Assembly (NCBI GenBank): GCA_016706685.1
Contig: JADJJE010000029.1
Span: 9,711 to 73,710, forward strand
Reading direction: 5' to 3'
Length of the DNA: 64,000 nucleotides
Source: Sandaracinaceae bacterium
Lineage (GTDB): Bacteria; Myxococcota_A; Polyangia; Polyangiales; Houyiibacteriaceae
In this document: in pieces, positions 35,031 to 44,228 of the stretch
Layout of the letters: each line of letters starts with the position of its first letter
Position numbering within the stretch: the first letter of the stretch is position 1
Position numbers and translations under genes: made by a program
Notes under the pieces: model-generated
Databases searched by the model: none
The model's input: the letters and a program-made list of their open reading frames with translations, nothing else
What the model was told of the DNA's origin: nothing

Positions 35031-36467
35031 TCAGCGCGGGTAGAGGAAGCTCGCCATCGCGCGCACCAGGTCGTCGGACAGCGTGCGCGCCTGGTGCTGC
35101 TGACCGCGCGCGCCGTTGATGATGACACTGAAGGCCAGCACCTGGCCGTTGTTGGGGCCCAGGACGTAGCCGCTCAGGCTGATGACGTCGTTCAGTGTGC
35201 CGGTCTTGGCGCGCACGATGCCACGCGCCGGCAGGTCGGACAGGCGCTGGTGCATGGTGCCGTCTTGGCCGGCGATGGCGAGGTGGGCCAGGTACTCGTC
35301 GCGCACCGCAGGGTTCATGTACACGTGGCGCATGATGGCCGTGAGGTGTGCCGGCGCGATGAGGTTGCCGTTGAAGAGGCCCGAACCGTTCACGATGGTG
35401 GCTTGGCCCGCAGGCACCCCCGCCTCGGCCAGCACGGCCTGCAGGATCTCGGCGCCGTGCGCGCTGGTCCCCGGGCGCCGGTCCTCCGCGCCCAGCACCT
35501 TCATGACGGTCTCGGCCACGAAGTTGTCGCTGTCCTTGCCCACGGCGTGCAGCAGCTGGCTCATGGTGGGCGAGTAGCGACTGGACAGCAGCGCCAGGCC
35601 CTCGGGCGGGCGCCCCTGCTGCACTCGCCGCGTGCCGCGGATGCCGGTGCGCTCGAGGGCCTCGGCCAGCGCGTGGCCGGCGTAGCCGATGGGGTCTTCC
35701 ACCCGGCGGCGGAAGCTGGACGGCAGGCCACCCGCGGGCACGCTGCCCCGTAGGCGCAGGTTCATCTGGCCGTCGTCGCGCGCGCGCTGCACGGCCACCA
35801 CGCGGGGCTCCCCGTCCGGCGCGGTGGTGACCTGCGAGTCCACCACGAAGTACCCCGCCGCTGCCAGGCGCACGCGCGCGGGCTCACCGGCCGTGGCCGC
35901 AGGCAGCACGTTGATGACGTAGGCGTTGCGCTCGATGGGGGCCGCCGAGATCGGCGCACGGAACGCCGCCGTCTCGTTGGGCTGCTGGTCGAACGCGGGC
36001 GGCAGGTGCTGGTCGTCGAAGTAGCTGTTGTCCACCACGATGTTGCGCACCGTGCGCACGCCGCGGTCCTGCAGGCGCTCGCACAGCTCCACCAGGTCGC
36101 TCATGCGTAGCGTGGGGTCGCCGAAGCCGCGCAGCACCAGCGTGTCCACCACGCCGTCCGTGACACGGCCGTAGAGCCCCGTCATCATCTGGTGCCCAGG
36201 TCCCAGCCGCAGCAGCGCCGCCGCCGCGGTCACCAGCTTCATGTTGCTGGCGGGGTTCCGCGCCACGCTGCCCCGATGGTCGAAGATCTGCCGCCCCGAA
36301 GTGACGTCCACCACGTGGACCCCAACGCCATCACCGAGGTTCGCTTCGCTGATGAGCGCGGCCAGGCGTCCGGCCAGCGCTTCGCCCTGCGCGCTGCCCG
36401 TGTCGTGGTTGAGGGTGGCGCAGAACAGCAGCACCAGCATCGCGACCCATCCGTGTCGGTAGAGCAT
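35031..36467 (-). CDS. dacB: D-alanyl-D-alanine carboxypeptidase/endopeptidase, PBP4 (DacB) family
   Basis: 478 residues from ATG 36467 with an N-terminal signal (AMLVLLFCATLNHDTGSAQG). Peptidase S13 family: active Ser in SNMK (residues 74-77), the SDN motif (about 311-313, KDSDNFVAE) and KTG (about 418-420, VRAKTGTLNDV). The large inserted domain between the first two motifs, typical of PBP4, is present. It trims or cleaves peptidoglycan cross-links in the periplasm. It is divergent from the oligopeptide-binding gene at 36864, with the inverted-repeat element between. Confidence 0.94.
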   Translation of the reverse strand: MLYRHGWVAMLVLLFCATLNHDTGSAQGEALAGRLAALISEANLGDGVGVHVVDVTSGRQIFDHRGSVARNPASNMKLVTAAAALLRLGPGHQMMTGLYGRVTDGVVDTLVLRGFGDPTLRMSDLVELCERLQDRGVRTVRNIVVDNSYFDDQHLPPAFDQQPNETAAFRAPISAAPIERNAYVINVLPAATAGEPARVRLAAAGYFVVDSQVTTAPDGEPRVVAVQRARDDGQMNLRLRGSVPAGGLPSSFRRRVEDPIGYAGHALAEALERTGIRGTRRVQQGRPPEGLALLSSRYSPTMSQLLHAVGKDSDNFVAETVMKVLGAEDRRPGTSAHGAEILQAVLAEAGVPAGQATIVNGSGLFNGNLIAPAHLTAIMRHVYMNPAVRDEYLAHLAIAGQDGTMHQRLSDLPARGIVRAKTGTLNDVISLSGYVLGPNNGQVLAFSVIINGARGQQHQARTLSDDLVRAMASFLYPR

Positions 36468-36583
36468 GGGGGCGACGCTAGCAGGGATGGGGTGGGGTGG
36501 CATCTGCGGGGGGGGGGCAGGGGCGGCCAAGCTCTCGGGGCTTGGAGGCAGCAGTCCAGCTGGGGGACTGGAGTTGGGCACAT

Positions 36584-36829
36584 TGGGCACCCCGGGTTGA
36601 AACCCGGGGCAGCATCCCAGGCATGGACACGGGCGGAAGTCCTCCCCCTGCGGAGGAGGACTGCGTTCACGAAGGCCAGCGGCCTTTCGGGTCCAAGCTC
36701 GACTGGTCCGGCGACCACCAGTGGAACGGGGTCGGTCTTGCCAGCCACGCAGTCCTCGCCCGGAGGGGGAGGACTTCCGCTCCTGACAGGGCGAGGGATG
36801 CTGCCCCGGGTTTCAACCCGGGGTGCCCA
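36584..36829. repeat. 246-bp nested inverted-repeat element (MITE-like or structured RNA)
   Basis: The outer 35-base arms (36584-36618 and 36795-36829) are exact inverted copies. Each arm itself holds a palindrome, ccccgggttgaaacccgggg. Inside lies a second imperfect pair, cggaagtcctcccc (36634-36647) against ggggaggacttccg (36766-36779); on each side a short palindrome (GTCCTCC...GGAGGAC) adds hairpins. It could be a small non-autonomous mobile element or a folded RNA. The right arm contains an ATG (36798) in frame with the binding protein. A TTGGGCAC direct repeat (36574-36581 and 36583-36590) overlaps the left end. No clear target-site duplication was found. Confidence 0.75.
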
Positions 36830-36863
36830 TTGTCCTTGTTTTCAAGGAGGTTCGAGCGCCATC

Positions 36864-38384
36864 TTGGGCCTCTTGCTGCTCCTGTGCGGCTTGGCCGGCT
36901 GCGGCCAGCGCACCGACGCGAGCGCCGACGAGATCACGGACGACACCTTTGTGGTGCTGGTGGACCGCGACGTGGAGCAGCTGGACCCGCGCTTCGTGTC
37001 GGACCCCAACGGCCTGCGCGTCTCACGCTTGATCTTCGCGTCGCTGGTCACGATTGATCCGCAGACGCTCGAGCCGATCATGGACCTGGCCGAGGGGATC
37101 GAGCTCGAGACCCCCACGCGCTACGTGGTCACGCTGCGGCCTGGGCTGCTGTTTGCCGATGGGAGCGCGCTCGACGCGAATGACGTGGTGGCCACCTACG
37201 AGAGCGTGGTGGACCCCGTGCTCCAGGCGCGGCACGGGCACGCCTACACGCGCATCACCGGCATGCTGAAGCGGGATGCGCGCACGGTGGTATTCGAGCT
37301 GAACGCGCCGCATGCCACGTTCCTGACGGACCTCGAGCTGCCCATCATCCGGGCGGAAGACCGGGCGCGCCGGGTGGGTGACGTGGACGGTGAGCCGGCT
37401 GTGGGCGCGGGGCCGTACCAAGTGGTGGAGCGCGTTCCGGGACGCCTCACGCTGCGGGCCAACCCGCACTGGTACCGGGGGCGCGTGGCCCGTGAACGCG
37501 TGCGCTTCGTGACGGTGCGCGACGACAACACGCGCGCGCTTAGGCTCCGGGCGGGCGCGGCGGATCTGGCGCAGGGGGTCATCCCGCCCATCCTGCTGCC
37601 GCTGCTGGAGGATCAAGCGGACTACGAGGTGCGTCGTGCGCCCGGCATCGGCACCGCGTACCTGGGCTTTCACACTGGGCATGTGGCCCTTCGCGACGTG
37701 CGTGTGCGGCGCGCGCTGGCCCACGCCACGGACCGTGCGGCCTTGATCCGCACCGAACTCGAGGGCTATGCGCAGCCCGCCAACAGCTTCATCCCCGAGG
37801 CGCACTGGGCCACCACCGTGGGCCTCCCGGAGTACGACTTCAACGCCGAGCGCGCCCGAGAGCTCCTGCGTGAAGCGGGGTTCCCCGATCCAGCTCCCGG
37901 CGAAGCTCGCCTCCGCTTGACCCTGCGCACTGGCTCGGACCGCTCGCGCGTGAGCATCGCGCGGGCCATCGCAGCCATGTGGCGCGAGGTGGGTGTGGAG
38001 CTCGAGGTGCGCCCCAGCGAGACGGCCACGCTCATCGCCGACCTCGACCGCGGCCGCTTCGAGGTGTGCATGCTGCAGCTCCCCGAGGTCATCGAACCGC
38101 ACGTGCTCAGCTGGTTCTTCGGCAGCCAGCACATCCCGCGTGAGGGGCACCCGGGGGCGAACCGCTGGCGCTTCCGGTCGGCGGGGCTGGACGCTGCCTT
38201 GGAACGCGGGCGCGTGAGCGTGGTGCGCAGCGAGCGGCAGGCGGCGTATGCCGAGGCTTCACGCGTCCTGGCGAGCGAGCTGCCGGCGTTCCCGCTCTGG
38301 CACGAGGACGTGGTGGCGGTGGTGCGGCGGGGCTCCGAGTACCAGGTGCCGCGCGATGGACGCTTTGGTGGGCTCGCCCGCTGA
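36864..38384 (+). CDS. Family-5 extracellular solute-binding lipoprotein (peptide/oligopeptide ABC type)
   Basis: About 506 residues from TTG 36864, which has an aggagg at 36845-36850 upstream, although spaced rather far; ATG 36798 lies in the repeat and is in frame. A short signal with lipobox LAGC is followed by SBP_bac_5 landmarks: QLDPRF, LAEGIE...YVVTLRPGLLFADGSALDANDVVATYE, DLELPIIR, GAGPYQVVERVPGRLTLRANPHWYRG, and DVRVRRALAHATDRAALIR. It would bind peptides or similar ligands for an ABC importer, but no permease or ATPase gene is next to it, so it may work with a distant transporter. Confidence 0.87.
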   Translation: MGLLLLLCGLAGCGQRTDASADEITDDTFVVLVDRDVEQLDPRFVSDPNGLRVSRLIFASLVTIDPQTLEPIMDLAEGIELETPTRYVVTLRPGLLFADGSALDANDVVATYESVVDPVLQARHGHAYTRITGMLKRDARTVVFELNAPHATFLTDLELPIIRAEDRARRVGDVDGEPAVGAGPYQVVERVPGRLTLRANPHWYRGRVARERVRFVTVRDDNTRALRLRAGAADLAQGVIPPILLPLLEDQADYEVRRAPGIGTAYLGFHTGHVALRDVRVRRALAHATDRAALIRTELEGYAQPANSFIPEAHWATTVGLPEYDFNAERARELLREAGFPDPAPGEARLRLTLRTGSDRSRVSIARAIAAMWREVGVELEVRPSETATLIADLDRGRFEVCMLQLPEVIEPHVLSWFFGSQHIPREGHPGANRWRFRSAGLDAALERGRVSVVRSERQAAYAEASRVLASELPAFPLWHEDVVAVVRRGSEYQVPRDGRFGGLAR

Positions 38385-38709
38385 AGGGTTGGGCAACAGG
38401 GTCGGGCGCGCGAGCGCGGCGTCCTTCGCACGCGCAACCGGGTCACAGAGTCTCGGTGGCGAGCGTCGATCCGTACATTGCGTTGATGACGAACTGGGGG
38501 GCGCACGATCGCGGACGAAGCCCGGCACGTGGTACAGAACGTTCTGCCGCCGGTCCCCCGTCCGGCAGTGGGACATCAATGCTCTAGGTTCCGCGGCCAG
38601 TGCGTTGGCCGCTCACCTACCAACGCCATCAGCCGAACGCCGCAATCAAATGATTCGTGGTACACCTGCGCAGCGTTGCAAGACGGAAAGAAGGCGGAAG
38701 GCGGCGAGG
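38385..38709. other. Intergenic region, 325 bases
   Basis: Between the binding protein and the orphan gene at 38710. Less biased in composition than flanking genes, with no convincing coding frame, tRNA or large repeat. A short imperfect CTGCCG/CGGCAG hairpin sits near 38550-38575. A purine-rich stretch (aaagaaggcggaaggcggcgagg, 38688-38709) may serve as ribosome binding region for the next gene. Confidence 0.5.
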
Positions 38710-39330
38710 GTGAGCGAGAAGAAGTTGGACATCGACCCTCACGTCGAGGCGGCCTTCCAGGAGCTGGGAGTTCGCGACCCGGCTTGGTCCGCCAAGGCCC
38801 ATGCGCGAGGAGACGCAATCCTCGCGAGGACCGTGTTTGCACGCTCTCTGTGGGACGAGATCGCGATGGACGGCTCCGACAGCTGGCGAAAGACCCTGGG
38901 GTGGCCTCACATCATCGGCGCGATCGAGAAATTGCTCGAGGGCGCGGGGAGCGAAGCGGACCTGGCTGTGGTGCTGCGGCAAGCCTCGGTCAATACCCTG
39001 ATGAGCTTCGTGTCGGTGCTCGACCGAGGTGAAGCCGTGGAGCGCCGGTATGGTGAGATCGCGAGTCGCGCGCGGTGGGGTCTCTTCGAGGTCGACGAGG
39101 AAGGTGAGCCGCTCCGACCGCTCGAATCGTGGCAGGGGCTCGTGAGAAATCTCGACCCTTCCGGGCGCATGGCCGAGCCTCCCGGCGCCAGCCCGAAGAC
39201 AGCGGGTTCTGCGCCAACGCGCCCGCCTCGCGCGGCCGCGGCGAAGATCGGGAAGAAGTCTCCCTCGACCAACGCGGCGACGGGAAAGCAGACCAGCTCC
39301 AAGGGCGCACGGAGCAAGCCAAGAAAATAG
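38710..39330 (+). CDS. Unknown protein with Ala/Lys/Pro-rich C-terminal tail
   Basis: 206 residues from GTG 38710 (ATG 38650 is also in frame). Helical N-terminal part (DIDPHVEAAFQELGV..., AIEKLLEGAGSEADLAVVLRQASVNTL) and a distinctive middle, VERRYGEIASRARWGLFEVDEEGEPLRPLESWQGLVRNLDPSGR. The last 45 residues are a basic, low-complexity tail (AAAKIGKKSPSTNAATGKQTSSKGARSKPRK). No named domain is recognised; the tail could bind nucleic acid. It sits in a patch with hipBA-like remains, so it might be accessory. Confidence 0.65.
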   Translation: MSEKKLDIDPHVEAAFQELGVRDPAWSAKAHARGDAILARTVFARSLWDEIAMDGSDSWRKTLGWPHIIGAIEKLLEGAGSEADLAVVLRQASVNTLMSFVSVLDRGEAVERRYGEIASRARWGLFEVDEEGEPLRPLESWQGLVRNLDPSGRMAEPPGASPKTAGSAPTRPPRAAAAKIGKKSPSTNAATGKQTSSKGARSKPRK

Positions 39331-39478
39331 CTCGGCATCGAGCCCATTCGGCCAGCGTGCTGGCTCGAGTGGCTCGGCATTGCCCGCACAGGGACGCGTG
39401 ATGTCGATTTCGTAGGCAGCGCGCTCCGATTACGCTAAGTCAAGGCGCACCGACTACTATTTCGTCATCGGAGGTCCC

Positions 39479-39700
39479 ATGGAGGCGATCATTGCTTCCC
39501 CCGCCGACCTGGGCCGGCTCGTGAGACACATCAGAGAGTCCCACGGGATCACGCAGCGAGACCTCGCCGCGCGGCTGGGGGTGAGCCAGCGCTGGCTGTC
39601 CGAGCTCGAGACTGGCAAGGGCAAGCAGATCAACGAGCGCTACTTCGCGGTGCTCGACTCGCTCGGCATCCACTTGAGGGCCACGGTGTCTGCTGACTGA
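39479..39700 (+). CDS. HipB-like Xre-family antitoxin/regulator
   Basis: 73 residues with a Cro/C1-type helix-turn-helix (LGRLVRHIRESHGITQRDLAARLGVSQRWLSELETGKGKQ, about residues 11-50), the normal size and layout of HipB antitoxins that repress their own operon and neutralise HipA kinase. A good ribosome-binding sequence (cggagg) precedes ATG 39479. The neighbour downstream is a broken hipA, so this repressor may be an orphan or still regulate something else. Confidence 0.85.
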   Translation: MEAIIASPADLGRLVRHIRESHGITQRDLAARLGVSQRWLSELETGKGKQINERYFAVLDSLGIHLRATVSAD

Positions 39701-40481
39701 GCCGTTGCTCGTCCGCCTGTCGGGAAGAGCTGGGTGAGCTCCTCCCGAACGCCACCATGCGCTGGGGGTCGCGTCGAATGACCTCGTCGGGCTCCTCGCG
39801 GAGGTGGGCGCCGATGTCCGTGGCAGCGTGACCATCGGGGAGCCGCGACTTCCGCGCGACCCCATCGTGATCGACGAGACCGAGTACGACCGCATCCTCG
39901 AGCGCGCGGCCGGATACATCCGAGGCAGCACTGTGGGGGGAGGCGGCTGCTCAGCGACGGGGGTTCAGCCGAAGGTCGCGCTCACCTGGGATCCGCGCGC
40001 GGAGCACTGGTGGGTGGGGCGCGGGAGCACGCCGTCCACGCACTTGCTCAAGCCCGTGCCGAACGAACACTCGCCTCGCGTGCGAGCGGAAGCGTACCTC
40101 AACGACGTGGCCAGGGCGCTGGGGCTGTCCGCGCACGATGCCCGGATCGAGGCCGCGGGGGAGCGCACCGTGCCGCAGGTGCTGTTCACACGTGGCGAGA
40201 GCGACCCGCTCGCCATGCGCGTGGGCGGTGAGTTCGCGCCGGGCTTGGTCACCGTCGAGCACCTCGTCCGCGAAGCCGAGGGCTGGGGGATGCAGCGTGG
40301 TCGAGCGATGAGCGTGGTCGACGATACGTTGCGCGGCCTCGTCACCGCAGTGGAGTCGCTCGGCGAGCGGCATGGGGTCTCGGCCGGGTTGCCGGGGTTC
40401 CTCCTCGAGCAGACCGGCAACCTGCGTCGCGGGGATCGGGCGTGGACGAGGCCGCTCCCACCGGCGATAGCGTTCAGCTGA
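39701..40481 (+). pseudogene. Decayed hipA-like kinase toxin gene
   Basis: Fragments of HipA remain but in broken order. Near 39736 a frame holds GELLPNATMR; from about 39756 another frame gives HALGVASNDLVGLLAEVGADVRGSVTIGEP, matching HipA's N-terminal region; and from 39950 follow a GVQPKVAL segment, the NEHSPRVRAEAYLNDVARALGL region, then a jump to the C-terminal GEFAPGLVTVEHLVREAEGWGMQRGRAM block. Most of the kinase core, including the catalytic Asp segment, is missing. The last frame ends at 40481. A functional toxin is not expected. The first part has no clear start. Confidence 0.8.
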
Positions 40482-40517
40482 AAGAGGTACCTCGCGCTGC
40501 CCCTGTTCCCGGCCTCC

Positions 40518-41174
40518 TCAGCTGGCGGGTACGGCCTTGCCGCCCTTCGCCTCCGCCCGCTTGTATGGCTCGCGCGCGCAGACTCGGTCGCGCCACGCCT
40601 TCATGTGCGGGTACGTCCCGGCGCCGCGGCTCAGGCCGGCTTCCACGGGGTAGAACATCTGCATGTCGGCCATGCTGAAGTGGTCTCCCGCAAAGTAGGG
40701 GCGGCTCGCCAGGGTGTTTTCGATGAAGCCCAAGTGCAGGTCCAGCGCGGGGCCCGAGTAGCTCTCGGTCAGCTTGCTCGCGATGCCCCGCGCGACGGGC
40801 TTGATGAAGAAGGGCATGGGGGCGACGCGCAGCTTGTTCAAGATCAGCTGCACCAGCAGCGGTGGCATCACGGACCCTTCGGCGTAGTGCATGAAGAAGC
40901 GATACTCGAGCTTCTCCGCGTCGCTCGCCGGACCGAGCTTGCCCTCGCGCTCGGCGAAGTACTCCATGATGGCGCCGGACTCGGCCAGCACCACGTCGTC
41001 CACGGCGACCATGGGGAACCGCCCTAGCGGGTGAACCGAGCGCGCTTCATCCGGGGCGCGGAAGTCCTTGTTCCGTTCCCACTGCTGGATGGCGTAGTCG
41101 AGCCCCAGCTCTTCCAGCATCCAGAGCACACGCAGCGAGCGGGAGTAGTTCAAGTGGTGAACGGTGATGGTCAT
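40518..41174 (-). CDS. Glutathione S-transferase family protein
   Basis: 218 residues from ATG 41174. N-terminal thioredoxin-like GST domain with YSRSLRVLWMLEELGLDYAIQ and the cis-Pro loop GRFPMVAVDDVVLAESGAIMEYFAE (about residues 50-75, where the E-S pair binds the gamma-glutamyl moiety), followed by the all-helical C-terminal domain with YFAGDHFSMADMQMFYPVE. It may detoxify electrophiles or bind ligands in the cytoplasm. It stands alone, between the decayed hipA and the Calx-beta gene, pointing away from the latter. Confidence 0.93.
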   Translation of the reverse strand: MTITVHHLNYSRSLRVLWMLEELGLDYAIQQWERNKDFRAPDEARSVHPLGRFPMVAVDDVVLAESGAIMEYFAEREGKLGPASDAEKLEYRFFMHYAEGSVMPPLLVQLILNKLRVAPMPFFIKPVARGIASKLTESYSGPALDLHLGFIENTLASRPYFAGDHFSMADMQMFYPVEAGLSRGAGTYPHMKAWRDRVCAREPYKRAEAKGGKAVPAS

Positions 41175-41374
41175 GAGCGGCACCGTACCACCCGCAACGG
41201 TCCTCCTCCGGGGCGAGCAGACCACGTGCGGTGGGAGCCGTTGGCCAGCGAACGACGAGGCGCGGTGGGCCCAGGGCATCCGACCGCACGCAGCATTCTC
41301 GATGACCGTGGTGGTGGATATGTGCAATCCTAGCGGTCGGTTTGCGTGTTCCCACCCAAGAGCTTTGCCCCCCG

Positions 41375-44179
41375 ATGACCACTCGACGCCAATCTCAACT
41401 CTCTGCCCTGTTCATGTGCGCGTTCGCGCTGTCCCCCGTGGCTTGCGGTGGCTCGGGCGGCGGACCCACCCCCGAGCTGATCGTGGAGGTGGACGGCGTT
41501 GACCGCACCACGGAGGTGGGGGCGCAGGCGCGCGTCACGGTGGCGCTCAGCGCGCGTCCGCGGCGTCCCGTGATGGTCCCGGTCGCGAGCTCCGACACGA
41601 CGGAGGGGAGCGTCTCCGTCCCGACCTTGACGTTCACGCGGGACAACTGGAACGCGCCGCAGACCGTGGTGGTCTCGGGCGAGGACGACTCGGTCGTCGA
41701 CGGCGACCAGACGTACACCATCGCCTTCGGCCCCTCCAGCTCCGGTGACGCCGACTTCGAGGGCTTGAGCGGCAGCGCTGCGTTGACCAACACGGACGAC
41801 GAGTCGGCGGGACTCACGCTCTCGGCGATCAGCGGCGACTCGCGGGAAGACGGCACGCAGGCCTCGTTCACGGTGGTGCTCAATGCGCCGCCCGCCAGCG
41901 ACGTCACGGTGACGCTGGCCAGCGACGACGCCACGGAAGGCACCATTGCTCCTGCCACGTTGACCTTCACCACGGCCAACTGGAACGCACCCCAGACGGT
42001 CCTCATCACCGGAGTCGACGACGCGGACATCGATGGAGACCAGGTGTTCCACGTCGGCGTCACGGGCGTGTCCAGCACGGCGCCGGGCTACATGGGCCTC
42101 GTGGTGTCGGAGCGTGTCACCGTCACGAACGTGGACGACGACATGCCCGGCTTCCTGGTGAGCGCCGTCACCGGCAACACCCGCGAAGACGGAACGCCGG
42201 CTTCTTTCACCGTGGCGCTCACGTTCCCGCCGACCGCCGACGTGACCATCAACTTCATGTCCGACGACTCGAGCGAGGGCGTGGCGACCGAGTCGTCGCT
42301 GACCTTCACGCCGGTCAACTGGAATGCGCCCCAGCAGATCTCGGTGGCGGGCGCGAACGACGACATCGAAGACGGTGACCAGCCGTTCAACGTCGTGTTC
42401 AGCGCGACGACATCGGCGGACTCGGTGTATGCGGCGCTGCGCCCCGAGACGGTGGCGCTGACCAACGAGGACGACGACACGCTGGCCATCTTGGTCACCG
42501 CGCCCACGGCGGACACGACCGAAGCGGGGGGGACGGCCACCTTCAGCGTGCGCCTCGGAACCATTCCGTCTGCGGACGTCACGGTGAACTTTGCGACGAG
42601 CGATGCGAGCGAAGGGTCGACCGACGTCACCTCGCTCACGTTCACCACGGCCAACTTCGGCGTCGCACAGACGGTCGTCATCACGGGCCAGGGCGATGAC
42701 ATCGACGATGGCGACCAGCCGTACGCCGTCGCGTTCGGTGCGACGACGAGCGATGACGCCGCATATGCAGCCATCACCCCCGCCGACCTGATGCTCACCA
42801 ACGAGGACGACGACAGCGCGGACATCAACGTCACCGTGAACGATGACACCAGCGAGGAGACCGGGGACACGGCGGAATTCAGCGTGGTGCTCGCTTCGGA
42901 GCCCGAAGCCGACGTGACGCTGACCTTCGACACCACCGACAGCTCCGAGGGCACTCCGAGCACCACCTCCATCACGTTCACCGCGGGAGACTGGGATGTG
43001 GCTCAGGTGGTCACCATCACCGGTCAGAACGATGACGTGGTCGACGGGAACCAACCGTTCCGCGTCGACTTCGCGGCCGTCACCAGCGGCGACGCCGTGT
43101 ACGCCGCCATCGCCGTAGCCAACCTGGACTTCACCAACGACGACGACGACATGGCTGGCATCAACGTGAGCGACGCCTCCAGTGACACCACTGAAGGGGG
43201 CGGCACGGCCACCTTCACCATCGTCCTGAACTCGGAGCCCACCGCCGACGTCACGCTCACCTTCGACTCGGACGATGCGCTCGAAGGGACGCTGGACATC
43301 ACCTCCGTCACCTTCACGCCGGCGGACTGGGACTTGCCCCGCACGGTCACGGTCACCGGACAGGCAGACGGAATGGTCGACGGAAACGCCGTGTACGGCA
43401 TCGACTTCGACGCCTCCACGAGCGCCGATCCGCTCTACGCAGGCATCACACCCACCAGCGTGGCGCTCACGAACCTCGAGACTCTGGTGTTCGCCTTCAC
43501 CGGTGCGCCTCAGACCTTCGTCGTCCCGAACGTCACGTCCCTGCACGTCATCGTCGACGGCGCACAGGGGGGAGCCAACTGGGTCGACAACGTCAACTTC
43601 GGTGGTCGCACCGAGGCCACGATCGCAGTGACGCCGGGCGAGACGCTGACCGTCTTCGTGGGCGAGCAGCCGACGTCCCTCGCAGGCGGCTTCAACGGTG
43701 GCGGCGCGGGCGAGACGGGCGGTCGGGGCGGCGGTGGCGCCAGCGACATCCGCCGCGGTGGGATCGCGCTCACCGACCGGGTCGTGGTCGCGGGTGGCGG
43801 CGGTGGCGCGGGTTTCTGGTCCAACCTGCACGTCATTGGCGGGGTGGGCGGAGGCCTCCAGGGGGCTGATGGATCGCGCAATGGCACGGACCCCGGCGGA
43901 GTCGGCGCGACGCAATCCGCTCCAGGGCCGTATGGGACGTGCGCCTCATTGATGAACCCGGTCACGGCGGGCGCCTTCGGTGTGGGCGGCGCGCCCTCGG
44001 GCTGCGGGTGCGAGGGCTACGGCGGCGGTGGTGGCTGGTACGGCGGCGCAGGCAGCGGCAACTGTCGCGGCGGCGGCGGCGGCAGTGGCTACGTGGACCC
44101 CGTGGGCTCGACCAACGTGGTCCTGACCGCGGGTGGCGCCGCGCCCGGCAACGGCTCCGTGACCATTCGCTACGAGTAG
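41375..44179 (+). CDS. Secreted lipoprotein: six Calx-beta-like repeats plus glycine-rich C-terminal domain
   Basis: 934 residues from ATG 41375. A signal is followed by a Cys in SPVACGG (weak lipobox). Six repeats of about 100-110 residues (ending near residues 138, 245, 355, 460, 565, 690) share DG.Q.[FY], a SxD motif and [LV]TN.[ED]D, as in Calx-beta or Na/Ca-exchanger-like domains that can bind Ca2+. From about residue 700 a domain with FTGAPQTFVVPNVTSLHVIVDGAQGG and a long glycine stretch (GGGGAGFWS, GGGGGWYGGAGSGNCRGGGGGSGYVD) resembles glycine-rich ALK-like modules. It is a predicted surface/adhesion-type protein. Role unknown. Confidence 0.85.
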   Translation: MTTRRQSQLSALFMCAFALSPVACGGSGGGPTPELIVEVDGVDRTTEVGAQARVTVALSARPRRPVMVPVASSDTTEGSVSVPTLTFTRDNWNAPQTVVVSGEDDSVVDGDQTYTIAFGPSSSGDADFEGLSGSAALTNTDDESAGLTLSAISGDSREDGTQASFTVVLNAPPASDVTVTLASDDATEGTIAPATLTFTTANWNAPQTVLITGVDDADIDGDQVFHVGVTGVSSTAPGYMGLVVSERVTVTNVDDDMPGFLVSAVTGNTREDGTPASFTVALTFPPTADVTINFMSDDSSEGVATESSLTFTPVNWNAPQQISVAGANDDIEDGDQPFNVVFSATTSADSVYAALRPETVALTNEDDDTLAILVTAPTADTTEAGGTATFSVRLGTIPSADVTVNFATSDASEGSTDVTSLTFTTANFGVAQTVVITGQGDDIDDGDQPYAVAFGATTSDDAAYAAITPADLMLTNEDDDSADINVTVNDDTSEETGDTAEFSVVLASEPEADVTLTFDTTDSSEGTPSTTSITFTAGDWDVAQVVTITGQNDDVVDGNQPFRVDFAAVTSGDAVYAAIAVANLDFTNDDDDMAGINVSDASSDTTEGGGTATFTIVLNSEPTADVTLTFDSDDALEGTLDITSVTFTPADWDLPRTVTVTGQADGMVDGNAVYGIDFDASTSADPLYAGITPTSVALTNLETLVFAFTGAPQTFVVPNVTSLHVIVDGAQGGANWVDNVNFGGRTEATIAVTPGETLTVFVGEQPTSLAGGFNGGGAGETGGRGGGGASDIRRGGIALTDRVVVAGGGGGAGFWSNLHVIGGVGGGLQGADGSRNGTDPGGVGATQSAPGPYGTCASLMNPVTAGAFGVGGAPSGCGCEGYGGGGGWYGGAGSGNCRGGGGGSGYVDPVGSTNVVLTAGGAAPGNGSVTIRYE

Positions 44180-44228
44180 CGCGTCCAGCGCCTGCTTCGG
44201 TGAGACCCATGGCGTGTCCCGGAGGTAA

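Noticed and set aside
36505..36530. G-rich tract near dacB (ten or so G)
   Set aside because: Could be a variable tract, but it is outside both coding sequences and no promoter match was seen.
36798..36863. ATG 36798 as the native start of the binding protein
   Set aside because: It lies in the inverted-repeat arm and would put an odd peptide before a good signal sequence; a later start is preferred but not certain.
41500..43450. Periodic similarity resembling a repeat array or CRISPR
   Set aside because: Period is about 320 bases with variable sequence and is explained by protein repeats.
41330..43915. 861-codon minus-strand open frame
   Set aside because: Mirror of the repetitive Calx-beta gene, with repeats only because the sense gene repeats.
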